A stretch of DNA of 39,808 nt from CAZIOH01 sp964540815 (GCA_964540815.1 CAZIOH010000059.1:1-39808), one strand, 5' to 3'; positions 17,900 to 26,692 are shown, numbered from the stretch's first letter. The notes: generated by a model from the sequence alone, not told the origin. A program made the numbers and translations.

Positions 17900-19293
17900 A
17901 AGTAGATGAACTCCGCCTGGCTCGCGCCGAAGACGAACAGGGCGCCGAGGAGCCCCGCGTAGGCCACCAGGGTCAACCCGCGCGGCTCGAGGCGCTCGAT
18001 GGCCGGGCGAAAGCGTGACGCCGCGATGTAGGCCACCGTCGCCAGGGGAATGAGCAGGAGCCCGGCCTCGGTCGACGCCGTCCGGGTCCGGGGCGCGACG
18101 ATGCCGTGAAGCAGGTCGATGGCCACCCCGAAGGTGGGCGCGCGGAAGAAGACCCGCGTGAGGGTGATGAGGTGAAACACCACGATCCCGCGCAACAGGC
18201 GCTCACCCGCCGGCATCGAGTCTCCGCGGCGGGGCCGCGACCCGCGCGCATCGTGCCAGGCCCGCTCGGCGAGCAGGAAGGCCCCGTTGAGGGCGCCCCA
18301 CACGACGAAGGTCCAGTTGGCGCCATGCCACAGGCCCCCGAGCAGCATGGTGAGGAACAGGTTCTTGTAGGTGCGCAGGCGCCCCCCCTTGTTGCCGCCG
18401 AGGGGGATGTAAAGATAGTCGCGCAGCCAGCGCGACAGGGTCATGTGCCAGCGCCCCCAGAAGTCGGCCATACTCACGGCGGCGTACGGCCGGTTGAAGT
18501 TGAGCGGCAGCTCGTACCCGAGCAGGCGGGCGCACCCGCGGGCGATGTCGCTGTAGGCAGAAAAATCCAGGTAGACCTGCATCGAGTAGCCGTAGGCCGC
18601 CACCAGGCACATCCAGCGGTTGTGGGCCAGCGGGTTGGCGAACACCGTCTCGACGAAGGGCGCGAAGTTGTCCGCGAAGAGGACCTTCTTGCCGAACCCG
18701 AGCGCGATCAGGTTGAGCCCGGCCGTCAGCCCCGCGCGATCGAAGGTCCGCGGTCTCGGGATCTGGTGCAGGAGCTCGCTCGCGCGGACGATCGGCCCCG
18801 CGATGAGCTTGGGGAAGAACATCAGGAAGCTGAGGTACTCGAAGAAGCTGCGCTTCGGCTCGAGCTGCCCGCGGTAGACGTCGATCCCGTAGCTGATGGT
18901 CTCGAAGGTGTAGAACGAGATCCCGAGCGGAAGGACGATGTGCAGCGCCGGGGGGGTCCAGGGAACCCCGAAGAGGCGCCCGAGCGTGCCGACCGTCCCG
19001 AGGAACATGTTGGTGTACTTGAAGTAGAGGAGGCTGCCGAGGCTGAAGATCAGGCTCCCCACCAGCCAGGGCCGGCGCTGTCGCTGCTCGGGGAGCGCCG
19101 CCATCTTCAAGGCCACGACGTAGTCGATGGCGGCGGTCACCAGCAAGAGAGCGATGTAGGGGGGGCTCCAGCTCGCGTAGAACAGGAAGCCGCACCCGAG
19201 CAGCCAGGCGTTCCGACGGGCGAGCGGCAGCGCGTAGAGGACCACCACCGTCCCGAGGAAGAAGACCGCGAACGTGAGCGAGTTGAAGAGCAC
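17890..19293 (-). CDS. MBOAT-family O-acyltransferase (AlgI-like)
   Basis: A 467-residue polytopic inner-membrane protein with about 11 hydrophobic segments. MBOAT hallmarks: PLGISFYTFETISYGIDVYRG, FFPKLIAGPIVRASELL, the amphipathic block MADFWGRWHMTLSRWLRDYL followed by YIPLGGN, and the catalytic His323 in GGLWHGANWTF. AlgI-type enzymes pass acetyl groups across the membrane for O-acylation of exported polysaccharide or cell-wall glycans, working with a periplasmic SGNH partner. That partner is encoded 21 bases upstream (19315-20409), so the pair probably acts together. The acceptor polymer is unknown; no alginate or cellulose synthesis genes are in the window. Confidence 0.93.
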   Translation of the reverse strand: MLFNSLTFAVFFLGTVVVLYALPLARRNAWLLGCGFLFYASWSPPYIALLLVTAAIDYVVALKMAALPEQRQRRPWLVGSLIFSLGSLLYFKYTNMFLGTVGTLGRLFGVPWTPPALHIVLPLGISFYTFETISYGIDVYRGQLEPKRSFFEYLSFLMFFPKLIAGPIVRASELLHQIPRPRTFDRAGLTAGLNLIALGFGKKVLFADNFAPFVETVFANPLAHNRWMCLVAAYGYSMQVYLDFSAYSDIARGCARLLGYELPLNFNRPYAAVSMADFWGRWHMTLSRWLRDYLYIPLGGNKGGRLRTYKNLFLTMLLGGLWHGANWTFVVWGALNGAFLLAERAWHDARGSRPRRGDSMPAGERLLRGIVVFHLITLTRVFFRAPTFGVAIDLLHGIVAPRTRTASTEAGLLLIPLATVAYIAASRFRPAIERLEPRGLTLVAYAGLLGALFVFGASQAEFIYFHF

Positions 19294-19314
19294 GAGGCGT
19301 CCGTCCTCTCCCCG

Positions 19315-20409
19315 TCACCAGGCCGCGAGCGCCGCGACCACCGGGGGCTGCTGCGACAGCGCCTCCGCCAGCACGGGCATGTAGGCCTCGGCCCCGGCGC
19401 GCGTGAGGTGGCCCGGATCCCCGAAGGGCTCGGGGGTGGAAAATTGCTCCACCTGCGACAGGAAGATCTGCCCCTCCTCGGCGGCCAGGCCCCGCATGCG
19501 GCGCTCCCAGGCCTCGTACCGGCCGAGCCCGCCGAAGCGCTCGCGGTACACGGGGGCCACCGGCATCTCGAGGAACACAACCACGGCGCCGCGCGCGCGC
19601 GCCGCGCGCACCGCGCGGCGGACCAGCTCGAAGTGCCAGTCGGACAGCCGGTACTTCGCCGCGTCCACCTCGTAGGCGGCTAGCCCGCGGGCGAAGCGCC
19701 CGGGGCCGTCGGCGGTGACCACGAAGGGCTCCCACCCGTCGGGCTGCGGCTCGTAGAGGCGCCCCTTGACCTTCGGCGCGCCTGCCGCGAGCCCGAGCCA
19801 GGTCGTCTCGAGGCGCGCCGCCACCCCCCCGATCCGATCGGTGAGCCCTTCCACCTTCTCCTTGATCATCGGCCGGTGGCGGTAGGGCGGGTAGATCGCG
19901 CCCAGGGCCACGTCGAGACAGAGCTCGAGGGGCGCGCCCGACTCCACCAGCCAGGGCAGCGCCCGCCCCGGCACCCGCTCGAGCCGGTTCGCCAGCCGCG
20001 AGCCGTCGAATCCCTGCGGATCCACCGCCCACACGATCACGGCCGGGGGATGAGCCCGCGCGGGATCGAACGCCTCCCGCACCAGCCAGGACTGATGGAG
20101 GGTGTCGGTGCCGTCCTCGGCGACGTTCAAGATGGGCAGAAGCCCCGATCGGATCTGCCGCAGCTCCGCCGAGAGTCGCGCCGGCGAGATGGCCACGTGG
20201 GGACGCGAATCTCCCACCACCAGCAGCGCGATCTCCGGGTGCGCCTCGAGCGCGCGCCGTCCAGGTCCGACCGTGTCGCCGACGCGCGCGAAGGGGAGCC
20301 CGAAGAGCGCGAACAGGACGAGGACAGTGCCGGCGGCCCGCGCCCCCTGGACCCGAGCCGAGGGTCGGTCGAGCGCGCCACCCACCGCCGAGTGGCCCGA
20401 GCCGCTCAC
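19315..20409 (-). CDS. SGNH-hydrolase-like O-acyltransferase partner (AlgX/AlgJ-type)
   Basis: A 364-residue protein with one N-terminal membrane anchor (about 22-38, GTVLVLFALFGLPFA) and a periplasmic SGNH domain. Block I is LLVVGDSRPHV with Ser68 after Asp67; the C-terminal Asp/His pair is in GDPGHLTRAGAEAY. VVFLEMPVAPVYRERFG resembles the AlgX/AlgJ/DUF1574 group that completes O-acetylation begun by an AlgI-type MBOAT. GTG20409 overlaps the stop of the upstream FemAB-like gene as GTGA, giving translational coupling and a firm start. A longer reading to 20955 runs inside the FemAB-like gene and is rejected. The MBOAT gene follows after 21 bases. Confidence 0.85.
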   Translation of the reverse strand: MSGSGHSAVGGALDRPSARVQGARAAGTVLVLFALFGLPFARVGDTVGPGRRALEAHPEIALLVVGDSRPHVAISPARLSAELRQIRSGLLPILNVAEDGTDTLHQSWLVREAFDPARAHPPAVIVWAVDPQGFDGSRLANRLERVPGRALPWLVESGAPLELCLDVALGAIYPPYRHRPMIKEKVEGLTDRIGGVAARLETTWLGLAAGAPKVKGRLYEPQPDGWEPFVVTADGPGRFARGLAAYEVDAAKYRLSDWHFELVRRAVRAARARGAVVVFLEMPVAPVYRERFGGLGRYEAWERRMRGLAAEEGQIFLSQVEQFSTPEPFGDPGHLTRAGAEAYMPVLAEALSQQPPVVAALAAW

Positions 20410-21623
20410 GCGGCGCGACCCGGCTTGGTCTTGTCGTGTCGCGCGTGCCACCAGCCGCGCAGCTTGTCCAGGCGATCCCGCGCCTCGCGCGAGTACTCGA
20501 ACATCTGCAGGCGCACCGGCTTGAGATCGACGGCCATCTCCCGCCCGAGCTCGACGTCGTTGTCGGTGAGGTTGCGCTTGAAGCTCGAGATCCCGGCCAG
20601 CGGATCGGTCGGGCCGCCCTCGGTCACGCCGCCGAGGTCGAGCATCACCGAGCCACCCTCCCGCGCCCAGGTCATGAGCTCCCACAGCAGGAAGTAATTG
20701 AAGGGCATCGAGCGCAGCACCGGATCGAAGAGAGAGCCGGCCATGGTGTACTCGGCCAGCCGCCCGTGCCGCATGATCGACACGAAGGCCAGCAGCTCCT
20801 GGGGGCGGTCGGGCAGGAACAACCCGAAGATCCGCGCGAGCTCGGGGCGCTCGGCCGCCACCCCGAAGAGGGCCGCGAGATCCATCCGCGAAGCCGACTC
20901 GCCGCCGGTCCGACCGATCGATGCGAGCGCGGCGGCGCGACAGGCCGGGATCCACCTGGGGTCCTCGAGCGGACGGATGTCCACCTCGGCGCGCTTGCGG
21001 TGGCGAAACTTGGCCCGGGTCTTCTTCGTGCGCGAGGCCAGGTACGCCTCCGGCGTGGTCGACAGATCCACCACCAGCGTGCGGGTAATTCCCTCGGGAT
21101 CGCGCAGCGAGAACCCCGCCCGGCGGGCCCGTGCCTCGTAGTCGTAGAGCGAGCGCTGCACGGTCCGCCGCGGCTGCAGCCGCAGCGACAGCAGATCCCC
21201 GAGCTCGGCCGACATCAGGCGCAAGCCACGCAGCCCGGCCTCCTCGTCCTCTCCGGTGGCGGCCGGGCCGAGCCGATGCACCATGCCCTGCGACACCAGA
21301 TCACCAAGACCCCGCGGCCGATAGATCGACACCACCGCCTGCATCGCGGCCCGGCCCTGGGCGTCGCGCATCTGGAACAGCAACCACTCGCGCTGGGTGT
21401 GCTTGAGCCAGACGTGACGCTGGGGAAGGGGCAGCTCGATCGGGGTGTAGATCTGGGTCTCCCCCTCGTCATCGACCGGGCGCGGATCGCGGCGCTCGAG
21501 CAGCTCGGCCTCGAACCGCAGCGTGGCCTGGTCAAAGCGATTCGTGACGAGCAAACTGCGACCTTCCATCGACCGACGCAGCTCGATCACCCTGCCGTGC
21601 TGCGGGAAATCGCCTCCACCCAT
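20406..21623 (-). CDS. FemAB-like GNAT-fold aminoacyl/acyltransferase
   Basis: About 405 residues in the FemAB/lipid II aminoacyltransferase-like group. The diagnostic C-terminal block LDLGGVTEGGPTDPLAGISSFKRNL corresponds to the conserved DLGG...GI..FK motif. Upstream lie a positively charged helix ASRTKKTRAKFRHRKRAEVD and AFVSIMRHGRLAEYTMAGS, giving two GNAT-like halves. FemAB enzymes add amino acids from aminoacyl-tRNA to peptidoglycan, while related myxobacterial proteins may modify polysaccharides. It is the first gene of a three-gene minus-strand operon with the SGNH and MBOAT genes. The start is uncertain: ATG21623 is taken, with TTG21659 and GTG21644 as in-frame alternatives, none with a strong SD. 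Confidence 0.75.
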   Translation of the reverse strand: MGGGDFPQHGRVIELRRSMEGRSLLVTNRFDQATLRFEAELLERRDPRPVDDEGETQIYTPIELPLPQRHVWLKHTQREWLLFQMRDAQGRAAMQAVVSIYRPRGLGDLVSQGMVHRLGPAATGEDEEAGLRGLRLMSAELGDLLSLRLQPRRTVQRSLYDYEARARRAGFSLRDPEGITRTLVVDLSTTPEAYLASRTKKTRAKFRHRKRAEVDIRPLEDPRWIPACRAAALASIGRTGGESASRMDLAALFGVAAERPELARIFGLFLPDRPQELLAFVSIMRHGRLAEYTMAGSLFDPVLRSMPFNYFLLWELMTWAREGGSVMLDLGGVTEGGPTDPLAGISSFKRNLTDNDVELGREMAVDLKPVRLQMFEYSREARDRLDKLRGWWHARHDKTKPGRAA

Positions 21624-21764
21624 GACTTTCAGAATGAAGGTCACCCCCGGCAGATGCAAGGCGCGTCGACCACGGTGTTCATTCAGTCAATTTCGACCAG
21701 GGAACACGTCAGAAAATTGACGGTCGCTGCGTAGCTGCAAAGCCCGAGCTCAGGCACGCGGAGC

Positions 21765-22514
21765 TCAAGCGATCGACCGGTGCTCGGTGATCGGGCCGTC
21801 CTCGGACTGCACCTTGCGCAGCTTGTAGCCCATGCCGCGCACGGCCTCGAGGAGGTCGCCGGCGGCCCCCAGCTTGCCGCGCAGGTTGAGGATGTGGGTG
21901 TCCACCGTGCGGACCCGTCCCACGTGACGGTAGCCCCACACCCGGGTCAGGAGCTCCTCGCGCGAGAACACCACCCCGGCCCGCTCGGCCAGGAACTTGA
22001 GGAGCTGGAACTCGTACGGCGTCAGCTTCAAGGGCGCACCCTTGTAGCTCGCCACCAGCGACACGCAATCGAGCACGAAGCCACCGTGCTTGATGACCCG
22101 CCCCGAGCTGACGGACTCGCGCCACCCGAGCTGGCGCAAGCGCGCCGACAGCTCCCGGGGAATGATCGGCATCAGCAGGAAGTCGTCCGCCCCGACCTCG
22201 GGATCGAGGCCGGCGACCCGGGTGACGTCCACGCACAAGAGGACCCGCGCGTTGGCGAGGGTCTCCATCGAACGCAGGCGCTTGATCGCGTCGCGACCGA
22301 TCTCGAGGTGCGCGCCCGCCTCCACCACCAGCACGTCCGCGCGCAGGGCACGCGTCGCGATCTCCGTCAGATCATAGCCAACCACGGTCACGGTGTGCCC
22401 GAGGCTGCGAATGACGGCCGCCGGAGAGTCGACCCGGACGGAGCTCAGACCGGGCTCGAGGGTGACGACGATTGCAGACAAATTTTCCGGAGTCGCGGAA
22501 CCCATCAAAGTCAT
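21765..22514 (-). CDS. OmpR/PhoB-type transcription regulator with degenerate receiver
   Basis: About 249 residues. The C-terminal winged helix (about 150-240) is classical: LKLTPYEFQLLKFLAERAG, SREELLTRVWGY, then RTVDTHILNLRGKLG and VRGMGYKL. The N-terminal receiver keeps its length and fold pattern but lacks the phosphorylation chemistry. The acidic pair is replaced (IVVTLEPG), the phospho-acceptor position is Glu65 (ADVLVVEAG), and the conserved Lys is Met (DDFLLMPIIPREL). Glu at that position can mimic a phosphorylated state. No histidine kinase gene is nearby. ATG22514 is used; TTG22532 with AGGA 5 bases upstream is an alternative. It lies 134 bases downstream of rnr, behind two small hairpins. 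Confidence 0.85.
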   Translation of the reverse strand: MTLMGSATPENLSAIVVTLEPGLSSVRVDSPAAVIRSLGHTVTVVGYDLTEIATRALRADVLVVEAGAHLEIGRDAIKRLRSMETLANARVLLCVDVTRVAGLDPEVGADDFLLMPIIPRELSARLRQLGWRESVSSGRVIKHGGFVLDCVSLVASYKGAPLKLTPYEFQLLKFLAERAGVVFSREELLTRVWGYRHVGRVRTVDTHILNLRGKLGAAGDLLEAVRGMGYKLRKVQSEDGPITEHRSIA

Positions 22515-22608
22515 TCCATTCGGGCATCCCAATGCCGTCCTGATGTGACTTTATGGGCACGTGGTATCCGCCGCATTTCGCCGGGGTTGATCTTCTGTAA
22601 CTTCCGGT

Positions 22609-22638
22609 CGGGGACATCCCCGTACCTGTCGTTCAGGT
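22609..22638 (-). terminator. Two stacked hairpins between rnr and the regulator gene
   Basis: On the plus strand, CGGGG-ACAT-CCCCG (22609-22622) is followed after one base by ACCTG-TCGTT-CAGGT (22624-22638). Both stems are perfect 5-bp. They lie about 30 bases after the rnr stop and 95 before the regulator start. They may attenuate or stabilise rnr mRNA; there is no T run. Confidence 0.35.
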
Positions 22639-22666
22639 GGCGCCCGCAACGGCCCCAACCAGGCGG

Positions 22667-25096
22667 TCAGCGCCGCTTGCCCCGCTTGGGACCGCCCCCC
22701 CGACCGCCCCGCTTCGAAGACGCCGGCGCGGTCGAGCTCGAAGCTCCGGTCGAAGCTCCGCTGAGCGATCCCCGGACCCGGATCCTGGACGCGACGCCGG
22801 TCGCCCCGCCCCGGGCGGCGCCCTTGCCGCCCCTGCGGGCCTTCCCGGCCGACTTCTCCGGCGCCGCCTCCGCAGCCACCGGGTGTCCGCGTCGGCCGGA
22901 GGAGCCGGCGCGGTGCGCGGGGTGCCCGGCGACGGGCTCGCCCGGCGCTCGGTCCGCCCCTGCACCGGCTCCCCCTCGTGCTTTGCGCAGGGCGCGCCGC
23001 CGGCCTGACTTTTCCGCCTCGGCGTCGCGGCGCGCACCCGGACGAGAATGTCCCTTGGCGCGGCCATCCCGCGCGCGGTGCTCGTCATGAAGGGCGAAGT
23101 CGATCTTCCGGCGGACGACGCTGACCGATTGCACCTCCACCCGCACCGAGTCTCCGAGCGCGAAGACCCGACCCGATCGGCGACCGACCAGCCGCGCCGT
23201 CACGTCATCGAAGAGGTAGTAGTCGTCGGACAGCGCCTCGACCCGCACCAGGCCCTCGATGAAAGGCTCGTCGATCACCACGAACAGGCCGAAGCCCATC
23301 ACGCCGGAGATGGTGCCGTCGAACACGTCCCCCACCCGGTCGCGCATGAAGTAGGCGCGGTAGATGTCCACCACCTCGCGCTCCGCTTCCATGGCCGAGC
23401 GCTCGGAGAAGGACGACTCGGCCGCCATCTTCTGCAGCGCCGCCCGATCCGGCAGCGGCTCGTCCGCCGCCGACTTGAAGCCGCCGGCCGGCTTGTGCTG
23501 ACCGGCGAGGCGGGTCTTGAGCAAGCGGTGCACGATCAGATCGGGGTAACGCCGGATCGGCGAGGTGAAGTGCAGATAGTCGCTCGAGGCCAGCCCGAAG
23601 TGCCCGACGTTGCCCACGTCGTAGGTCGCCTGCTTGAGCGAGCGCAGGAGCGCGAACGACAGCGACTTCTCGGCGGCGTGCCCCTTCATGCGCTCGAGCA
23701 CCCGGCGCAGCCCACGCGGGGTGCGCGCGTCGTCCACGTCCACGATGATCCCGTAGTGGCCGGCCAGCTCGGCGAACTCCTTCAAGCGACCCGCGTCCGG
23801 CGCGTCGTGGATGCGCCACACCGTCTCCTCGTTGCGTTCGCGGAAGCTGCGCGCCACCGCCTCGTTGGCGGCCAGCATGAACTCCTCGATCATCGAGTAG
23901 GCCTGGCGCTCGCCCGGATCGCGCCGGGACTTGCGGATGTCGCGCACCAGCCGTGGATCGTCGTGGTCGAGCTCGACGAAGGCCTCCGGCAGATCGAAGT
24001 CGAGCGAGCCGCGCAGGAGGCGCCTGGCCCGCAGCTGCCGGGCCAGCGAATCCATGTGGCGGAGGTCCGGCAGGAAGACCTCGTACTTGCGGCGCTTGCC
24101 ACGGGTGTCGCCCCCGAGCGCGGCCGCCACACCTGGGTAGTCGAGCCGGGCGCGCGAATGGATCACCGCCGCCGAGAAGTCCGTGGCGGTCACGTCGGCG
24201 TGGGCGTCGAAATCGATCGAGACCACCAGCGCCAGCCGGTCCTCCTCGGGCACCAGCGAGCACATGTGCGCCGACAGCGGCTCTGGCAGCATGGGGATGG
24301 CGCGGTTGGGGAGATAGAGGCTGCAGCCGCGCTTGCGGGCCTCGACGTCGATGGGCGCGCCGTCGCGCACGTAGTGCGAGACGTCCGCGACCGCGACCCA
24401 CAGGCGGGTTCCGCCGCCGGGCAAGGACTCCACCGCCACCGCGTCGTCGAAGTCGCGGGCCGTCTCGGGGTCGATGGTGGTGAAGGGGATGTCGCGGAGG
24501 TCGGCCCGGTCCTCCAGCTCCTTCGGGGTGACGAGCTGGGGCAGGCCGGCCGCGATGCGCTCGACCTCGTCCGGGAACTTGTCCTCGATGCCCGCCACCG
24601 CCAGGACCTTCTCGACCTCGGTGCGCGGATCGTCCGGATCGCCGAGCACGCGCAGCACGCGCGCCTCGAGCGGTCCGTCGGCGGTCTCGGGGTAGCGGGT
24701 GATCTCGGCGACCACCGCCTGCCCGAGCTGGGTAGCCGCCAGGTGCTCCGCGCCGACCAGGCTCACCGCCCCGGTGATCCGGGGATCGTCGGGCTGGAGC
24801 ACGGTCTGCCTCCCGAGCCGCGCGAGCTGCCCGGTGATCTTGGCGCGCCCGCGGGCCACCACCCGGACCACCCGGCCCTCGAAGCCGCGCACCCCCGACC
24901 ACACCTCCACCTCGACGGTGTCGCCATCCATGGCGTTCGACCGTCCCCGCGCCGAGACGTGCACATCCTCGGAGTTGTCGCTCGGGACCACGAAGCCGTA
25001 CCCGGCTGGGTGCACCTTGATCCGGCCGGAGACCCGCCGCACGCCGCCCGGCGGATACTTCACCGACGGGAAATTCTCGAATTCATCCACGGACAA
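22667..25096 (-). CDS. rnr: Ribonuclease R with long basic C-terminal tail
   Basis: An 809-residue 3'-5' exoribonuclease of the RNB family that degrades structured RNA. Two cold-shock/OB domains (about 20-85 and 95-160) precede the RNB catalytic domain. Its Mg-binding Asp cluster is Asp209, Asp215, Asp217 and Asp218 in TIDPETARDFDDAV. Further RNB landmarks are YLPNRAIPMLPEPLSAHMCS, and LHFTSPIRRYPDL in the C-terminal half. An S1 domain follows (GDVFDGTISGVMGFGLFVVI). From about residue 695 there are about 115 residues rich in Arg, Lys, Gly and Ala, a disordered RNA-binding tail. TTG25096 is supported by AAAGGA 5 bases upstream. The beta-propeller gene lies 86 bases upstream on the same strand. 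Confidence 0.95.
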   Translation of the reverse strand: MSVDEFENFPSVKYPPGGVRRVSGRIKVHPAGYGFVVPSDNSEDVHVSARGRSNAMDGDTVEVEVWSGVRGFEGRVVRVVARGRAKITGQLARLGRQTVLQPDDPRITGAVSLVGAEHLAATQLGQAVVAEITRYPETADGPLEARVLRVLGDPDDPRTEVEKVLAVAGIEDKFPDEVERIAAGLPQLVTPKELEDRADLRDIPFTTIDPETARDFDDAVAVESLPGGGTRLWVAVADVSHYVRDGAPIDVEARKRGCSLYLPNRAIPMLPEPLSAHMCSLVPEEDRLALVVSIDFDAHADVTATDFSAAVIHSRARLDYPGVAAALGGDTRGKRRKYEVFLPDLRHMDSLARQLRARRLLRGSLDFDLPEAFVELDHDDPRLVRDIRKSRRDPGERQAYSMIEEFMLAANEAVARSFRERNEETVWRIHDAPDAGRLKEFAELAGHYGIIVDVDDARTPRGLRRVLERMKGHAAEKSLSFALLRSLKQATYDVGNVGHFGLASSDYLHFTSPIRRYPDLIVHRLLKTRLAGQHKPAGGFKSAADEPLPDRAALQKMAAESSFSERSAMEAEREVVDIYRAYFMRDRVGDVFDGTISGVMGFGLFVVIDEPFIEGLVRVEALSDDYYLFDDVTARLVGRRSGRVFALGDSVRVEVQSVSVVRRKIDFALHDEHRARDGRAKGHSRPGARRDAEAEKSGRRRALRKARGGAGAGADRAPGEPVAGHPAHRAGSSGRRGHPVAAEAAPEKSAGKARRGGKGAARGGATGVASRIRVRGSLSGASTGASSSTAPASSKRGGRGGGPKRGKRR

Positions 25097-25170
25097 TCAA
25101 ATCCTTTCGTACCACTTCTTCACACTGCACCTTCACACTGCGAGACCAAGACCCTCATCCCTTGCGCGGC

Positions 25171-25192
25171 AAAAAGCCACCCTCACGGGGTG
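25171..25192 (-). terminator. Intrinsic terminator overlapping the beta-propeller stop
   Basis: On the minus strand a 5-bp stem CACCC/GGGTG (plus 25178-25192) with a 5-base loop is followed by GC and a run of five T (plus A run 25171-25175). The stop codon lies in the loop. A second, perfect 8-bp hairpin (25190-25208) is inside the coding end. This would limit readthrough into rnr. Confidence 0.5.
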
Positions 25193-26538
25193 CCGCCGGA
25201 GGCGGCACGAAGCGCATAGAGTTTCTTGTCATCGGAACCAACGTAGATGGTTCCGTCTGGAGCCAGGATGGGCGAGCTGTCCACGTCGGCTCCCGTTTCG
25301 AACGACCAGCGCAGACGGCCATCGGGCTCGAGCGCATACAGACGGTCATCCTGCGAACCGAACAAGACCGCGCCCCTGCCATCCACCAAGGCCGAGGAAA
25401 CAATACGATCACCGGTCCGAAACGTCCAGGCCAACGTTCCGTCTAGCTTGATCGCGTACATCTGGGCGTCGAAGGATCCGACCAGGATCATCCCGAGCGG
25501 CGACAGCGCCGCCGACGCCCGGATGTCCCCGGAGGTGTTGAACGCCCAGTGCACGCTGCCGTCGAGGCCGAGCGCGTAGAGCTTGCGATCGTCGGAGCCC
25601 ACGTAGATGGTGCCGTCCTCCCCGATGGCCGGGCTCGATTCGACATCGCCGCCGGTGCGAAAATCCCAGCGCTTGCTGCCGTCGGGCGCCACCGCGTACA
25701 CGAGATCGTCCTGGCACCCGGCGATCACGGTTCCATCGGGCAAGACGGCCGGAGCCGAGGAGACGTGCCCCCCGGTGGCGAACCGCCAGCGCAAGGTCCC
25801 ATCGGGGTTGATGGCGTAGATCCCGTCGCCTCCCGTGTAGATGATGCCGCCCGGGCCGACGGTGGGCCCGGCATCTGCGTCACATCGGCTCGCGTCCGGC
25901 CCCACCCCCACGTGCTGCGGGCAGGCCCCCACCTGGAAGATCCAGAGCGGCTTGCGGGACGGACCGATGGCGTAGAGGTGATCGTCGTCCGAGCCGATGT
26001 AGAGCGTGCCGTCCGCCCCCACGGCCGGAGAGCTGAAGATGATGTCGGCGGTGGGGTAGGACCAGCGCAAGCTGCCGTCGGGCCCGACGACGTAGAGGTG
26101 CTCGTCGTGTGATCCGACCGCGATGCCCCCGTCCTCGAGCAGCACCGGGGAGGAGGAGATGGGGCCCGCAGTGGTGTAGGTCCACGCCACCGACGGCCGC
26201 TGCCGCGGCAGCAAGAACGACGAGCGCCCCCGGTGCAGGGGCCCGAAACGAAACATGGTGTGGGCCGGCTCGTTCTCGGTGGGCGACCAGGCCGGGGCGG
26301 CGGGCGCGCGGCTGGTCCCGGGGCCATACGGTGCCCGGCCCGCTCCGGCGACGCTCTCGGGCCGATCGCGCCACACGCAGGTCCCGAGATCGCAGATGCG
26401 CTGCAGCTTGCAGTCGCGGTCCGAGCCGCAGCGAGAGGGCTCGACGTGCGCACAGGTGAGGATCGCGAGGGCGACGCTCCCGAGCGCGCCTAAGCCGAGC
26501 AGGATGTGCGACGTGTTCTCGATTCTTGGAATGCGCAT
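25183..26538 (-). CDS. PQQ-type beta-propeller protein, exported
   Basis: About 451 residues. After an N-terminal hydrophobic helix (LLGLGALGSVALAIL) there is a Cys-rich patch (CGSDRDCKLQRICDLGTCVW), the small disulphide module common in myxobacterial surface proteins. From about residue 120 there are eight or more repeats of about 37-40 residues of the form SSPAVGADGTLYIGSDDDHL-YA-GPDG-RW-F-TG, typical PQQ/BamB-like blades. There is no quinoprotein dehydrogenase active-site sequence, so a binding or scaffold role is likely. Because ILTC is only a weak lipobox match, it is either lipid-anchored or a signal-anchor protein. ATG26538 is chosen just before the hydrophobic helix; GTG26574 is possible. 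It is divergent from the RCC1 lipoprotein gene. Confidence 0.85.
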   Translation of the reverse strand: MRIPRIENTSHILLGLGALGSVALAILTCAHVEPSRCGSDRDCKLQRICDLGTCVWRDRPESVAGAGRAPYGPGTSRAPAAPAWSPTENEPAHTMFRFGPLHRGRSSFLLPRQRPSVAWTYTTAGPISSSPVLLEDGGIAVGSHDEHLYVVGPDGSLRWSYPTADIIFSSPAVGADGTLYIGSDDDHLYAIGPSRKPLWIFQVGACPQHVGVGPDASRCDADAGPTVGPGGIIYTGGDGIYAINPDGTLRWRFATGGHVSSAPAVLPDGTVIAGCQDDLVYAVAPDGSKRWDFRTGGDVESSPAIGEDGTIYVGSDDRKLYALGLDGSVHWAFNTSGDIRASAALSPLGMILVGSFDAQMYAIKLDGTLAWTFRTGDRIVSSALVDGRGAVLFGSQDDRLYALEPDGRLRWSFETGADVDSSPILAPDGTIYVGSDDKKLYALRAASGGTP

Positions 26539-26585
26539 GAGAGTACGGAGGCCCCCCACCCCTGGCAAGTTCACACGTGCGGCCG

Positions 26586-26692
26586 GCGTCAGGGCTTTCG
26601 CCCGACGCGGGTGCCCCCAGCGCGAGGTATCGACTGGTTGGGCAACTGGCTGACCATCGGGTGGCCGGCCCTACCGGCCTGCCGACGGTGGC
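26586..26692. other. Two hairpins in the propeller/RCC1 divergent region
   Basis: Within 26539-26785 two inverted repeats stand out. At 26586-26608, GCGTC-A-GGGC pairs with GCCC-GACGC; on the minus strand, the leader of the beta-propeller gene, the loop reads GAAA, a GNRA tetraloop. At 26654-26692, CCATCGG-GT-GGCCGG faces CCGGCC-TG-CCGACGG around CCCTA. These may be operators or leader RNA structure. I checked for the c-di-GMP (GEMM) riboswitch: the pieces are in the wrong order. Confidence 0.35.

Noticed and set aside
23048..25219. Plus-strand frame of over 700 codons opposite RNase R
   Set aside because: RNase R motifs are complete on the minus strand; the plus frame is mirror sequence without domains.
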